Shown: positions 34,176 through 43,386, counted from the first letter of the stretch. The stretch: 64,000 bases of DNA from Phorcysia thermohydrogeniphila (GCF_004339575.1 NZ_SMFV01000005.1:1-64000), one strand, 5' to 3'. Numbers and translations are program-made. Notes: generated by a model not told the origin, from the sequence alone.

Positions 34176-35901
34176 AAGTGCTGTTACTTCTGTATTTTTT
34201 GAGGCTGAGGAGCTCCGCCAAGAGCTCGTAGTTGACGCCCTTCTCTTTTTTGCTGAGAAACTAAAGAAACTCTCCCTCAAACCTGACGCCATTTACCCGG
34301 GCGATTCTTTCGCCCTTCCCTTTGCAATGTTTCTCTCAAATAAGCTTTCTGTTCCGATTAAGACGGAAAAGTTCTTAAGCGGCAAGGAAACTGTCCTTGT
34401 AGTTTTCTCCTACCTCTCCGGTAGCGAGGTTACGGAGGAGTACATTCGGGAAAAGGTGGTTCTGCTCAGGAAAAAGTACCCCCTCTCGCCTACCCTTATT
34501 GTTGCCTCTTCTAAGTCCCTTAGCATTGTTGACTTCCAGCTCCTTAAAGTAAGAAACTTGGAGAGGGTTAACTCCTACAGGTTTCTCATGGAAGCTAAGA
34601 AAAACTTCTTTTATCCGATTGAGGGAGAGTTTACCCACTACACCTCCACCTTTTGGGAGCTCTCAAAGCAGGAGATTAAGGCCTTTGAAAGGGCTAAAAG
34701 GATAAGGGACAACGCTAAGAAATACCTGCGGGAGGAGAAACAGGAGCTTAAGATTCTTGATACAGAGCCTGAGTTAGCCATCTGGGAGAGGTTCTGTAAG
34801 GGACTCTTAGTCTATCCGGGGAAAGTAGAAGAGGAATCTAAGGAGGAGTTACCCCTTAAGCCTGAAAAGCTCATTCAGGTTGACGATAAAAGGATAACCT
34901 CTGCAGTGACATCTCTCTTGGAGTACATATCTCAGAGCCTTGAGTACTACTTTCCAGTACAACTTGCCTACTCAAGCCTTGAAATTGCCGAGCATGAAGG
35001 AATACTTATGATTCCCCGCGTCTCTGAGGTTATGGGCGGGGCGGACCTAAGGCTTGAGATAGTTTTAAAGAGCGGAAGGCTTGAGACAAACTTTAAGAAG
35101 CTCCTTTCTCTCGTGAAGGATACAATAAGAGCTCTCTTTACGGAGATTTTTGAGAAAGAGGTATTCCGTCCGTCCATAGACTCTGTTATAGATAAAGAGC
35201 TCTCCAAGGCGACCCTCTACCTTAACTGGTTCCTTGATAGAGAGATGATTGAAATCCTCTACAGGAAAATCAACCGCAGGTGGCTTCTTTCCCGTCTTCT
35301 CTACAGGAAGAGGCTGAAGTCAAGTTTAAAGGAGCTCTTAAAGAATCTAAGGGAGTTTGAGTTTACTCCAGAAAACCTTGAGCACCTTTTCGCTAGCCTT
35401 GAGTCCCTCTGGAAGAGGAGTCCGGCGCTTTTAAAGTTCTACGGCAGAGAGATAAAGGGCATTCTTGATAAAAGGGAGCTTTGGAGTATTGTCGGGGTCT
35501 ACGGCATAAAAGTGTGGAATAGTAGGTCAAAAGTGAAGGGAGAGCTCCTATCTTTCCTCCTTTCCCTTAAAGGTTACGAGAACATTCACCAGTTCCTTGC
35601 TAAAGAGAACAGGTACTTTGTTCCAGTTGTAACTAAAAGAATCTACAGACCAAACTGGGAAAGGGTTATAAGGGGAGGTCTTGAAATTTCGCTAAAGGCT
35701 GAACCTTTAAACCCAGAGTCACCGGTTACTTACGTTCTCCTGAGTCAGGAAGGTCACTTTTTAGGGACTATCCCAGAAATTGTAAGCCACTACATCGCGG
35801 CGAAAGAGTCTTCAGGAAAGAAGATAGAGTGCAAAAAACTCTACTTTGACCCGGACGTCTTCTCGGAAAACTCCTACTGGGTAGAGGTTAGATGCCTTTA
35901 G
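34165..35901 (+). CDS. Unrecognised 578-residue protein, possible HIRAN-like C-terminus
   Basis: ATG 34165, overlapping argD, with the OppD-like gene starting before its end, so it is embedded in an operon. No signal peptide or membrane helix; mostly charged helical segments, a variable acidic linker near residues 185-240 and one HNH-free, cysteine-poor core. The last ~70 residues (KAEPLNPESPVTYVLLSQEG, then GTIPEIVSHYIAAKES) resemble the HIRAN pattern 'REP.NP.D..AV.V...G..lGyiPr..a.yia', a DNA-end-binding domain, but this is a visual match only. I do not recognise the family. Confidence 0.5.
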   Translation: MQVKSAVTSVFFEAEELRQELVVDALLFFAEKLKKLSLKPDAIYPGDSFALPFAMFLSNKLSVPIKTEKFLSGKETVLVVFSYLSGSEVTEEYIREKVVLLRKKYPLSPTLIVASSKSLSIVDFQLLKVRNLERVNSYRFLMEAKKNFFYPIEGEFTHYTSTFWELSKQEIKAFERAKRIRDNAKKYLREEKQELKILDTEPELAIWERFCKGLLVYPGKVEEESKEELPLKPEKLIQVDDKRITSAVTSLLEYISQSLEYYFPVQLAYSSLEIAEHEGILMIPRVSEVMGGADLRLEIVLKSGRLETNFKKLLSLVKDTIRALFTEIFEKEVFRPSIDSVIDKELSKATLYLNWFLDREMIEILYRKINRRWLLSRLLYRKRLKSSLKELLKNLREFEFTPENLEHLFASLESLWKRSPALLKFYGREIKGILDKRELWSIVGVYGIKVWNSRSKVKGELLSFLLSLKGYENIHQFLAKENRYFVPVVTKRIYRPNWERVIRGGLEISLKAEPLNPESPVTYVLLSQEGHFLGTIPEIVSHYIAAKESSGKKIECKKLYFDPDVFSENSYWVEVRCL

Positions 35902-36833
35902 TTGTTGAGAAACTTTCCATTTCAACTTCTACCTATTCCGTGGTAAAAGAGGCTTTCCTTCGGGTAGAAAAGGGCAAACGGGTTGCCGTTGTTGGTGAAA
36001 GTGGGAGCGGGAAGTCCCTTACGGCTCTTTCAATTTTAAAGCTCCTTCCAGAAAGTTTAAAGGTTTCCGGTAAAGTGGAAGTTGACGGAACTAACGTTCT
36101 CGCTTTAAAAGGTAAAGAGCTCAGGAACTTTCGCTGGAAGAAAGTTGCGATGGTTTTTCAGGACCCTTCTGCCTCGCTGAATCCTTTGATGAAAGTGAAG
36201 GATCAAATAGGGGAGGCGATTCTATACCACGGTATAGCTCCCAAAGAAGAGGTTGAAGGGAGAGTTCTGGAGCTCCTTAAAATGGTGAACGTTCCAGAAC
36301 CTGAAGAGAAGATGAACGCTTACCCCCATCACCTTTCGGGAGGACTCAAGCAGAGGGTAGCCATAGCTATGGCCTTGGCCTGTGATCCCGATTACCTGAT
36401 TGCAGACGAGCCAACTACAGCCCTTGACGTTACCGTGCAAGCAAGGATTTTGGAACTCTTAAAGGAGCTATCAAACTCTAAGAACATGGGGATTCTTCTT
36501 ATCACCCACGACATGGGCGTTGTTTGGGAGTTTGCAGAAGAAGTCTTCGTTATGTATGCCGGCTACACGGTAGAGGCCGGAAGGACGGAAGAACTGTTCA
36601 AAAATCCCCTCCACCCTTACACGAAAGGTCTAATAGAATGTTCTCCGAGACTAAAGGGGGGAAAGAAGAGAAAACTTCCCTATATTCCCGGTAGCGTTCC
36701 AGAACCCTCAGAAGTTCAAAAGGGGTGTCCTTTCTACCCAAGATGTCCCATTGCAAAAGATATTTGCGAAAAAGAAATACCGCCTGCCGTGAAGGCAGAC
36801 GGCAGAGTGGTTAGATGTTTCCTTATTGATTGA
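35892..36833 (+). CDS. Oligopeptide/dipeptide-type ABC transporter ATPase (OppD/DppD-like)
   Basis: 313 residues. Walker A GESGSGKS, Q-loop VFQDPSASLNP, signature LSGGLKQR, Walker B YLIADEPTTALD, H-loop ITHDMG, then the Opp-specific C-terminal domain with PYIPGSVPEP and CPFYPRCPIA...C (iron-sulfur-like four-Cys motif). It would energise import of peptides or nickel-like chelates. No permease or binding-protein genes flank it, so it is an orphan ATPase here. It starts within the preceding gene (10-base overlap) and converges on the lipase gene with an 11-base overlap. Confidence 0.88.
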   Translation: MPLVVEKLSISTSTYSVVKEAFLRVEKGKRVAVVGESGSGKSLTALSILKLLPESLKVSGKVEVDGTNVLALKGKELRNFRWKKVAMVFQDPSASLNPLMKVKDQIGEAILYHGIAPKEEVEGRVLELLKMVNVPEPEEKMNAYPHHLSGGLKQRVAIAMALACDPDYLIADEPTTALDVTVQARILELLKELSNSKNMGILLITHDMGVVWEFAEEVFVMYAGYTVEAGRTEELFKNPLHPYTKGLIECSPRLKGGKKRKLPYIPGSVPEPSEVQKGCPFYPRCPIAKDICEKEIPPAVKADGRVVRCFLID

Positions 36834-38670
36834 AAAAGTCGTTTATCTGCTTCCTTGCTGCCGTTTGAGCGTTTTCAACAAACTGCAGGTCAAGCTTTCC
36901 TTCTGCTTCGGGGTACTTCTCTATTTCTGTGTGGAGAAGGAATCCGTGGTGAACCCAGTTATCTTCGTTTCCAAACATGTACCAGCCGGGAGATGGTGAC
37001 GGTGGATTTGTAGGGTCTGGGTTTTCAACGGAAGTGTACTGGTCAAAGCCGACTCTCTTAGCTAAGGCTTCGTTTGAAACGTTGGGGACGACGGTGTCAC
37101 CGTAGGCGTTCTGAAGTAGCGTCTTTGTAGAATTCGCTATTGCAAGGTATATGGGGTCTGCAGAGTCAAGGATAAGCTGGAATATCCCGAGAAGGTAAGC
37201 GTAGGCGTAGGTGTTCTTCTTTACTCCTGTGGCTTCTAAGAGGGCTTTTATCGTCTCGTTTTTTGCCGTGTCAACGATTGATATAAGGTTTGCCCCGCCA
37301 ACGTTTAGGACAACTTTATCGGGGCTTCCTACATTGGCGTAGATAGAGCCCGTTATAGCTCCCATTGAAACGCCGAGGAAGTAAACCTTTGAGGGGGTAT
37401 CGGGGTTTCCATCCCCGTCAATGTCGTACAGCCCTGCCCTTAGGAGTTTTTCAAGGAGTCTAAGGTTAAAGACCGCTTGGTAAATGTTTAGTCTGTTCTG
37501 GGTAACGTTTGATGTGAGGAAACATTTACCCCCACCGCACTCGGTCTGGCTGTTCTCTGTAAGCTTTGTGTAGTCTCCGTGAAACGGAAGGTCTATAGCT
37601 ACGACGGGAAGGTTTATGTCGCCTAAGAGGTTTTCTGCCTGTTCCTTATACCCTCCAAGTCCGTGCTGGAAGATGTAAACTGAACCGCTATAGTTCTCAC
37701 CGTTGCCGATAAATACGGGTATGAACTTCACGTAGTCTTTTATGTCAAAGGTTTCCCCTAGTGTAACTTTCTCTAAGAGCTCTTTTAGCTTTGTTATGTC
37801 AAAGGCCGGGAAGTTTTTGTTGCTTATCTCATTTCTTAGCTCTGGAGATAGCGGTATTAACCCTAAAACTGCGTCTACCGCTTGGTCAAAGTTCTTGTAA
37901 TCCTCTCCTATGTTCTGGTAAGGGAGGCCTTCTATTTCTGGGAATGGTGTATCGGGGTTACTCTGTAGGGAGAGGAGGTAGGCCTTTAGAGCTCCGAGGT
38001 CTCCTGAGGAGAGGGTCTTGTCCGCAGTTGTAAAGAGTGAGGCCTCAAGGACATTGTCCTTGCTTACGTTGGCTATCTGGTAGGCTTTGTCAAGGGAGTC
38101 TTTGAACTGTAGGTAGTATCCACCAAAGGCCTGTGGAGGAATTAAGTCGTTTCCGTTAACGTCCTTTATTCCTTTAAGGAGTATCAGGGCATACCTGTGT
38201 CCCGGCTCTAAGGGCTTAACTGGATAGAACTTAAGGTAACGTCCGTCCTGTTTGAAGGTAAGTCTATTGGTTTGGTCTTCTTCAGAGGTTACGTCAATAA
38301 GGCGGTATTTCCCCTTCAAGGATGAGGTATCAACGGGAATTTCGTTAATCAGTGGAACAATTAGCGGAGTGTTGGGACTAAAACCTCTTATTTTGAGTCT
38401 GTTTATTGCTTCGTAGAGTGCCTTTTTGGCTACGTCGTCAACGTTTGAGGTATCAAGGTAGAGGTATCCTCCGGTTTCCTTCCAGAGGGCATCGTTTGGG
38501 AAAGGTATTCCAATCGGAGCTTCTTTTTCTGTTCCGAAGGGGTCAAACACGAGGCCGTTCCTCTCGACAGAACTTGTTACAACCTCAGGAGCTGAGCTGT
38601 GCTCCTGAAGACTTCCCCCACAGGAAAACATTATCAAACAGGCCGCTATTAGTCCAGATAGTTTCCTCAT
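36823..38670 (-). CDS. Lipoprotein alpha/beta-hydrolase, VolA/Pla-1-type extracellular lipase
   Basis: 615 residues. Signal peptide with lipobox IMFSCGG, so membrane-anchored. The N-terminal part has FDPFGTEKEAPIGIPFPNDALW and PLEPGHRYALILLKGIKDVNG, the 'virulence-factor lipase N-terminal' style domain. The hydrolase half carries FQHGLGGYKEQ (oxyanion HG), DLPFHGD and the nucleophile elbow FLGVSMGAITG; DIDGDGNPDTPS is a possible Ca2+ loop; His near GWYMFGNEDNWVHHGFLLH completes a triad. Only 11 bases downstream of fadL, suggesting surface lipid hydrolysis coupled to fatty-acid uptake, as in Vibrio VolA-FadL. Confidence 0.75.
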   Translation of the reverse strand: MRKLSGLIAACLIMFSCGGSLQEHSSAPEVVTSSVERNGLVFDPFGTEKEAPIGIPFPNDALWKETGGYLYLDTSNVDDVAKKALYEAINRLKIRGFSPNTPLIVPLINEIPVDTSSLKGKYRLIDVTSEEDQTNRLTFKQDGRYLKFYPVKPLEPGHRYALILLKGIKDVNGNDLIPPQAFGGYYLQFKDSLDKAYQIANVSKDNVLEASLFTTADKTLSSGDLGALKAYLLSLQSNPDTPFPEIEGLPYQNIGEDYKNFDQAVDAVLGLIPLSPELRNEISNKNFPAFDITKLKELLEKVTLGETFDIKDYVKFIPVFIGNGENYSGSVYIFQHGLGGYKEQAENLLGDINLPVVAIDLPFHGDYTKLTENSQTECGGGKCFLTSNVTQNRLNIYQAVFNLRLLEKLLRAGLYDIDGDGNPDTPSKVYFLGVSMGAITGSIYANVGSPDKVVLNVGGANLISIVDTAKNETIKALLEATGVKKNTYAYAYLLGIFQLILDSADPIYLAIANSTKTLLQNAYGDTVVPNVSNEALAKRVGFDQYTSVENPDPTNPPSPSPGWYMFGNEDNWVHHGFLLHTEIEKYPEAEGKLDLQFVENAQTAARKQINDFFNQ

Positions 38671-38681
38671 CCCTTCCCTCC

Positions 38682-39968
38682 TTAGAACCTGTAGTTAACC
38701 GTTATACCGTAACCCCAGAGGTGTCCGTCTGCGGACATTGCAACCGTTCCCGGTTCCCCCGTACTTCCTGCATAGCTCTCATTAAGCTCAACGCTCTCCC
38801 CACCAATTTCTCTCTTATACTCGGCTATGATGTACTGTAGGACGGTATCAACCGAGAGCCTTCCAAAGTTTAGTCCAAGTCCAAAGGAGTAGGTCTTCTT
38901 ATCGGCGTCTGGCCAGAGCATATCAAAGGTTGAATCGGGAATTGGGGATGGGTCGTAGAAGTAACCGCCCCGTAGAGTTACTATCTCGCTCAGCTTGTAC
39001 TCAATTCCTATCCTGACCTGTCTTGTGTCCTTCCAGTTACGGGGGAATACTTCTTCTTTCTCGCCAAGGAGTTCTCTATCAAACCTTACCGTGTATCCGT
39101 CAATAATGCTCCAGTTCGTCCAGACCACGTCGGCAGTTAACGTTAACCTCTTGTTAGGCCTGTACATAACACCTGCCTGTAACTGTTCTGGATGGTCTAT
39201 CTCGGTAGTTGCGTGAACCTTATCAACTCCAACAACTTCAACTGTTCCCTCAAAGTCTGTCTGAGTTCTTGAGCGGTAGGTTAAACCAAAGGAGAGGTTA
39301 TCGTAAGGTTTGTAGAGTATCCCTACGTTAAAGGAAATGTTGAAGTCGTCGCTGAGCTCTCCCTTTATTATCCTGTTGTGAAGGCTCGGTATCGTTGGGG
39401 CGTAAATTCTCCTTTGAGTACCTGCGTCAGACCTTCCAAAGGAAATTCCGAAACCTACGGATAATTTCTCGCTTAGTCTCACTGCCACCGTTGGAGTTAC
39501 TACTCCCCTAAGGTAGTAGGACTCAAAGCCGTTGTAGGCGGCGGGGTTCTCTGCAGTGTTTGAGTTCCACTTGATGTGGAGACCGTAGGGAATATAGGCG
39601 GCTATTCCGAAATAAACGTTTTTAAAGAGGGGGGTTGCATAACCTACGTGGGGGACAAAGAGGTTGTCTGAGGTGTCCTTGAAAGAGATATCGTAAGGTT
39701 CAACCTTTACTCCGTTTCCGTCTGTAGCCTTAAAGTTGTGCACTTTTAGGGTAGGGTTAAGGAGCTCTCCTCCTATGGAGATAGTGGGAGAATCTATTTG
39801 GGTGAGCCCTGCAGGGTTGTAGTAGACGGCAAAGGGGTCGTCGGCGTAGGCTGAAAAAGCTCCTCCAAGTGCCGTTGCCTTTGCACCGATTCCAAAGGTG
39901 TCAACGTTTCCCGCTTTGGCAGCTAAGGGCATAAGGGCGGCAATGAGAAGAGGGAAAAACCTTTTCAT
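38682..39968 (-). CDS. FadL/OmpP1/TodX family outer-membrane transporter
   Basis: 428 residues from ATG 39968 (GGGGAGGAC upstream). Signal peptide MKRFFPLLIAALMPLAAKA; mature N-terminus GNVDTFGIGAKATALGGAFSAYADDPFAVYYNPAGL is the FadL plug signature, followed by a 14-strand-type barrel (LSFGLTYRS, VRIGIEYKLSEIVTLRGGYFYD) and C-terminal ...GITVNYRF with terminal Phe. Imports long-chain fatty acids or other hydrophobics. Middle gene of DUF503-fadL-lipase. Confidence 0.9.
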   Translation of the reverse strand: MKRFFPLLIAALMPLAAKAGNVDTFGIGAKATALGGAFSAYADDPFAVYYNPAGLTQIDSPTISIGGELLNPTLKVHNFKATDGNGVKVEPYDISFKDTSDNLFVPHVGYATPLFKNVYFGIAAYIPYGLHIKWNSNTAENPAAYNGFESYYLRGVVTPTVAVRLSEKLSVGFGISFGRSDAGTQRRIYAPTIPSLHNRIIKGELSDDFNISFNVGILYKPYDNLSFGLTYRSRTQTDFEGTVEVVGVDKVHATTEIDHPEQLQAGVMYRPNKRLTLTADVVWTNWSIIDGYTVRFDRELLGEKEEVFPRNWKDTRQVRIGIEYKLSEIVTLRGGYFYDPSPIPDSTFDMLWPDADKKTYSFGLGLNFGRLSVDTVLQYIIAEYKREIGGESVELNESYAGSTGEPGTVAMSADGHLWGYGITVNYRF

Positions 39969-39987
39969 AGCTTTCGTCCTCCCCACA

Positions 39988-40275
39988 TCAGATTATTTCT
40001 TTGTAGTAGGTAACAACCTTACCGGGATAGAGCTCCTCTATGAAGAGAACAACCTTTTCTAAGGTGGCATCTACCACTTTCTGACTTGTTCCTATGGTAA
40101 CAACGCCGACTACGGCCGACTGCCACTTGTCTTGGTCACCTATCTCGCTGACCGAGACGTTGAACTTGTTCTTTAGCCTCTCAATTATCCTCTTTACAAC
40201 TCCCCTTTTTTCTTTAAGCGAGTGCGCCTCTGGAATTCTCAGGTGGATTTCGGCTAAGCCGATAATTGCGGACAT
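39988..40275 (-). CDS. DUF503 (YlxP-like) protein
   Basis: 95 residues starting MSAIIGLAEIHLRIPEAHSLKEKR, with IIERLKNKFNVSVSEIGDQDKWQSAVVGV; both are the DUF503 hallmark. YlxP of Bacillus lies in the nusA-infB-rbfA region, with a suspected ribosome link, but no function is proven. ATG 40275 directly follows GGAGGAGG, so the ATG at 40290 is discarded. Heads the DUF503-fadL-lipase run; divergent from rubredoxin. Confidence 0.85.
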   Translation of the reverse strand: MSAIIGLAEIHLRIPEAHSLKEKRGVVKRIIERLKNKFNVSVSEIGDQDKWQSAVVGVVTIGTSQKVVDATLEKVVLFIEELYPGKVVTYYKEII

Positions 40276-40362
40276 AGTCCTCCTCCGCAAGGATTAATGC
40301 AAATATATCAAACTTTGTAGGGTATACTTTAAAGTGGAAAGCGATAATTTTTCGGGGGAATA

Positions 40363-40539
40363 ATGGAAGTAAGGCACAAGCTTTGGCGCTGTACAGTTTG
40401 CGGTTACATTTACGACGTTGACGAAGGAGACCCTGAGAGCAATATTCCACCCGGAACGCCTTTTGAAGCTCTACCCTACGACTGGGTGTGCCCCGTATGC
40501 GGAGCTACCAAGGATAAGTTTGAACCAGTTGACGACTGA
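40363..40539 (+). CDS. Rubredoxin
   Basis: 58 residues. Two CxxC knuckles, [17 protein letters not shown] and [16 protein letters not shown], ligate a single Fe(SCys)4 site. Soluble electron carrier typical of anaerobes, often serving peroxide/superoxide/NO-reducing enzymes. TCGGGGGA precedes ATG 40363; its TGA overlaps the ATG of the heptosyltransferase. Secure despite its small size. Confidence 0.96.
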   Translation: MEVRHKLWRCTVCGYIYDVDEGDPESNIPPGTPFEALPYDWVCPVCGATKDKFEPVDD

Positions 40540-41525
40540 TGAGAGCTCTCGTAATAAGGCTGTCTTCCCTCGGCGACGTTATTCTTGTAAGTTCGGTTTT
40601 ATCTCCGCTAAAGAGAGCAGGTATTGAAATAGACCTTCTCACCTACGCTCCTTTTGGGGAGCTCTATAGGGGTGATAGCAGGGTCTCACGGGTTATAGAG
40701 GTTAAAAAAGAAAGACTTAAAAGTTTTTCTGCCATTAAGGAACTTGCAGGGGAGCTCTCAGGATACTCTTTTGCATTTGACCTTCACGCTACGTTAAAAA
40801 CGAGACTTCTTACAAAATTTTTTCCCTTTCCCGTTTACACCTACAAAAAGCACTCTATACTCAGAAGGCTTATGATCGTTTTTAAGCCTTTAAAAAGCAG
40901 GTGGCTTTTTGTGCCGGAGCTCTACGCAGAAGCCGTAAGAAAGGCAGGAATAGAAGTGGAAAATCCAAGGCCAGAGATACCCGTTTCTGAAAAGGAAAAG
41001 AGTAAAGTCAGAAAATATTTGCCTCCTTCACCTTTCGTGGTTGTCGCTCCCGGTGCAAGGTGGGAAACAAAAAGGTATCCTTTAGAAAAGTTTTTGCGTG
41101 TAGCTCTCATCTTAAAAAAGCGTGGATTTTCCGTTGTATCTATCGGCGGGAAAGAAGATAACGAACTTGGAGAGTTTTTAAGGGAGAGGGCTGGAGCTCT
41201 TAACCTTTGCGGAAAACTTTCCTTAAGAGAGAGCCTTGCCGTTATTTCCTCTTCAGTTGGAGTTATATCTAACGACTCTGCCGTTTTACACATGGGAAGG
41301 GCCGTGAAAGTTCCAGTTCTTGCGATTTTTGGGCCTACCCATCCAGCCTTTGGTTTTGCTCCGTACAAAGACGAAGGAATTGCCTTAACAAAAAACCTTC
41401 CCTGTTCTCCCTGTTCCATTCACGGAAGGACCCGTTGCAAGTACCAAAAGTGTTTTGACCTTCCGCCAGAAGAAATTGTTGAGAAGTTTTTCTCTCTGGT
41501 AGAATCTGCGGAAAAAAGGAGATAG
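40539..41525 (+). CDS. Glycosyltransferase family 9, LPS heptosyltransferase-like
   Basis: 328 residues. RALVIRLSSLGDVILVSSVL opens the GT-B fold; DLHATLKTR, VVAPGARWETKRYP and VGVISNDSAVLHMGRAVKVPVLAIFGPTHPAFGFAPY match WaaF/WaaC-type ADP-heptose:LPS transferases, as does the Cys-rich tail PCSPCSIHGRTRCKYQKCF. Builds the inner LPS core at the inner membrane. Exact acceptor (waaC, waaF or other) cannot be settled here. Confidence 0.88.
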   Translation: MRALVIRLSSLGDVILVSSVLSPLKRAGIEIDLLTYAPFGELYRGDSRVSRVIEVKKERLKSFSAIKELAGELSGYSFAFDLHATLKTRLLTKFFPFPVYTYKKHSILRRLMIVFKPLKSRWLFVPELYAEAVRKAGIEVENPRPEIPVSEKEKSKVRKYLPPSPFVVVAPGARWETKRYPLEKFLRVALILKKRGFSVVSIGGKEDNELGEFLRERAGALNLCGKLSLRESLAVISSSVGVISNDSAVLHMGRAVKVPVLAIFGPTHPAFGFAPYKDEGIALTKNLPCSPCSIHGRTRCKYQKCFDLPPEEIVEKFFSLVESAEKRR

Positions 41526-41528
41526 TGA

Positions 41529-42524
41529 ATGACCCTGAAAAGGCTGACGCTTGAGTTTATTGTCGTATTTCTGGTAAGTTGGCTAATTGAGTTCCTCTAC
41601 ATGGGGATAAAAGGAGTCCTTGAAGGAACTACCCTTTCCCTCCTTGAGATATCCCTTTCCTTTGACAACGCCGTTATGAACGCCGTTATCTTAGCAGGAA
41701 TGTCTCAAATCTGGCGGCGTCGCTTCTTAACGTGGGGAATGCTCATTGCCGTTTTCGGAATGAGGTTTCTCTTCCCCGTTCTAATAGTTGCCGTTACTGC
41801 AGGCATAGGGGTATTTCACGTTATAGACCTTGCCTTTAATAAACCCTTAGAGTACGCCCACTACCTTGAAAAGGCAGAGCCTTTAATCTTGGGGTTTGGA
41901 GGTTCTTTTCTCCTTATGGTCTTTATCAACTGGCTCTTTGACGCCGGAAGGGAAATTCACTGGATAAAGTTCCTTGAGGAGAAGGCAGCAAAAATAGCAA
42001 AACTCGGGGAGGTAAAGCTTATTCTTGCCCTCTCCATTCTCTTTGTCATAGGCTTCCTGAAGAAAGACCCTGCAGTTACTTTAGCGATGATTCTTGGCGT
42101 GTTGCTCTTTGAGGTTGTTCACTTTGTAAAAGGAGCTATTGAGTACTTTAAGAAGGACGGTGTCGCAGATTCGGGTCTTGGTGGGTTTATCTACTTGGAG
42201 CTCCTTGACGCCTCCTGCTCCTTAGACGGAACTGTCGGCGCTTTTGCTATTAGCCAGAACCTTATAATCATCACCTTGGGTCTTTCTGTGGGAGCTTTTA
42301 TACTAAGGACTCTGACCCTCTACTTTGTTGAGTCCGGAAAGCTAAAACAGCTTCCCTACCTTGAGCACGGAGCTCACTGGGGAATAGGGGGACTTGGAAT
42401 AATGATGCTCTTTCAGCTCTTCCACCACATACCAGAACCTTTAATAAGCGCTATTGCCCTTACGTTTATTCTCTCTTCCCTCTACTCTTCAATTAAGAGG
42501 ACGGAGACCCTCTTTAGAGGTTAA
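41529..42524 (+). CDS. DUF475 family integral membrane protein (TerC-like)
   Basis: 331 residues with about nine membrane helices. TTLSLLEISLSFDNAVMNAVILAGM is the family hallmark (a conserved acidic pair in a helix, shared with TerC/YceF manganese exporters); a second such element is YLELLDASCSLDGTVGAFAI. Possibly metal-ion export, function unproven. It follows the heptosyltransferase by three bases and converges on mtnP with an 11-base overlap. Confidence 0.85.
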   Translation: MTLKRLTLEFIVVFLVSWLIEFLYMGIKGVLEGTTLSLLEISLSFDNAVMNAVILAGMSQIWRRRFLTWGMLIAVFGMRFLFPVLIVAVTAGIGVFHVIDLAFNKPLEYAHYLEKAEPLILGFGGSFLLMVFINWLFDAGREIHWIKFLEEKAAKIAKLGEVKLILALSILFVIGFLKKDPAVTLAMILGVLLFEVVHFVKGAIEYFKKDGVADSGLGGFIYLELLDASCSLDGTVGAFAISQNLIIITLGLSVGAFILRTLTLYFVESGKLKQLPYLEHGAHWGIGGLGIMMLFQLFHHIPEPLISAIALTFILSSLYSSIKRTETLFRG

Positions 42525-43386
42525 GTATCCACTCTTTCCACTCTTCCCCTATCTTTCCCTTCTTTCTGTACCTTTCCATAAGCTTTTGGCAGTGGCAGGT
42601 TCTCTCTTTTCTTGCTATTTCGGGAAGGAGCTCCTTCATTATTTCAGGAAATCTCTCAACGGCTCTATCTACGAGCTTCTTATCCTCTTCCGGTAGCATT
42701 CCCTCAAAGAGGACGCCAGACTTAAAGCTGTAGTCCTTTATCCCTTCTGCGTAGTTTGTTACGTAGCAGATGGCACAGTAGCACATTTCAAGCTCTTTTG
42801 CCAAGAAGACCTCCGGCACTAAGGTCATACCGACGAGGTCTCCACCAAGCTTCTTAAAGGCCTTTATCTCAGCAGGAGTCTCAAGGCGAGGGCCTTCTGT
42901 GCAGACGTAAGTTCCTCCAGAGTGGAAACTGTAACCGAGTTTTTTTAGCGTTCTGACGACTGCATCTGTAACTTGTGGGCAGAAGACGGGACTCTGTCTT
43001 ACAAACCCGAGTCCTCCATTCTCAAAGAAGGTCGTTTTTCTCCCCCTTGTGAAGTCAAGGAGGTCTGTAGGAACTACGTAATCTCCCGGTCTAAAATCTT
43101 CCCTTAGAGAACCGGGGCCCGTCCAAGAGACAATCCTCTCAACGCCGAGTTCCTTAGCAGCGTAAATGTTTGCCCTGTAGTTAACGAAGGAAGCTGTTAC
43201 GTCGTAGTCTTTCTCTCCGTGCCTTGAGAGGAAAAAGAACTCAAAACCTTCTTCGTGTCTTATTCTATATATCGGGTTTGAAAGGCCGAAGGGAGTGTCG
43301 TACCTCTTTTTCTCTAAGACCTTGCCGAAGGACTCCTTCTCTAAGAGGTAAGCTCCGCTTCCCCCGATGATTAAGACTTTAACCAC
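42514..43386 (-). CDS. mtnP: S-methyl-5'-thioadenosine phosphorylase family
   Basis: 290 residues. LIIGGSGAYLLE, DTPFGLSNPIYRI, FLSRHGEKDYDVTASFVNYRANIYAAKELGVERIVSWTGPGSLRED, GTYVCTEGPRLETPAEI and DLVGMTLVPEVFLAKELEMCYC follow the PNP/MTAP family. The usual 'LPRHG.GH' has become LSRHGEKD and GMT precedes LVPE, within the range of MTAP/MTIP. Would recycle the MTA released by aminopropyl transfer (compare speD at 4.5 kb). A ~50-residue C-terminal extension has a Cys pair (RTCHC). It overlaps queF by eight bases. Confidence 0.85.
   Translation of the reverse strand: MVKVLIIGGSGAYLLEKESFGKVLEKKRYDTPFGLSNPIYRIRHEEGFEFFFLSRHGEKDYDVTASFVNYRANIYAAKELGVERIVSWTGPGSLREDFRPGDYVVPTDLLDFTRGRKTTFFENGGLGFVRQSPVFCPQVTDAVVRTLKKLGYSFHSGGTYVCTEGPRLETPAEIKAFKKLGGDLVGMTLVPEVFLAKELEMCYCAICYVTNYAEGIKDYSFKSGVLFEGMLPEEDKKLVDRAVERFPEIMKELLPEIARKERTCHCQKLMERYRKKGKIGEEWKEWILNL

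Noticed and set aside
36784-36805. CTGCCGT/ACGGCAG hairpin near the end of the OppD-like gene as a terminator
   Set aside because: It lies inside the coding region and no T-run follows; chance pairing is likely.
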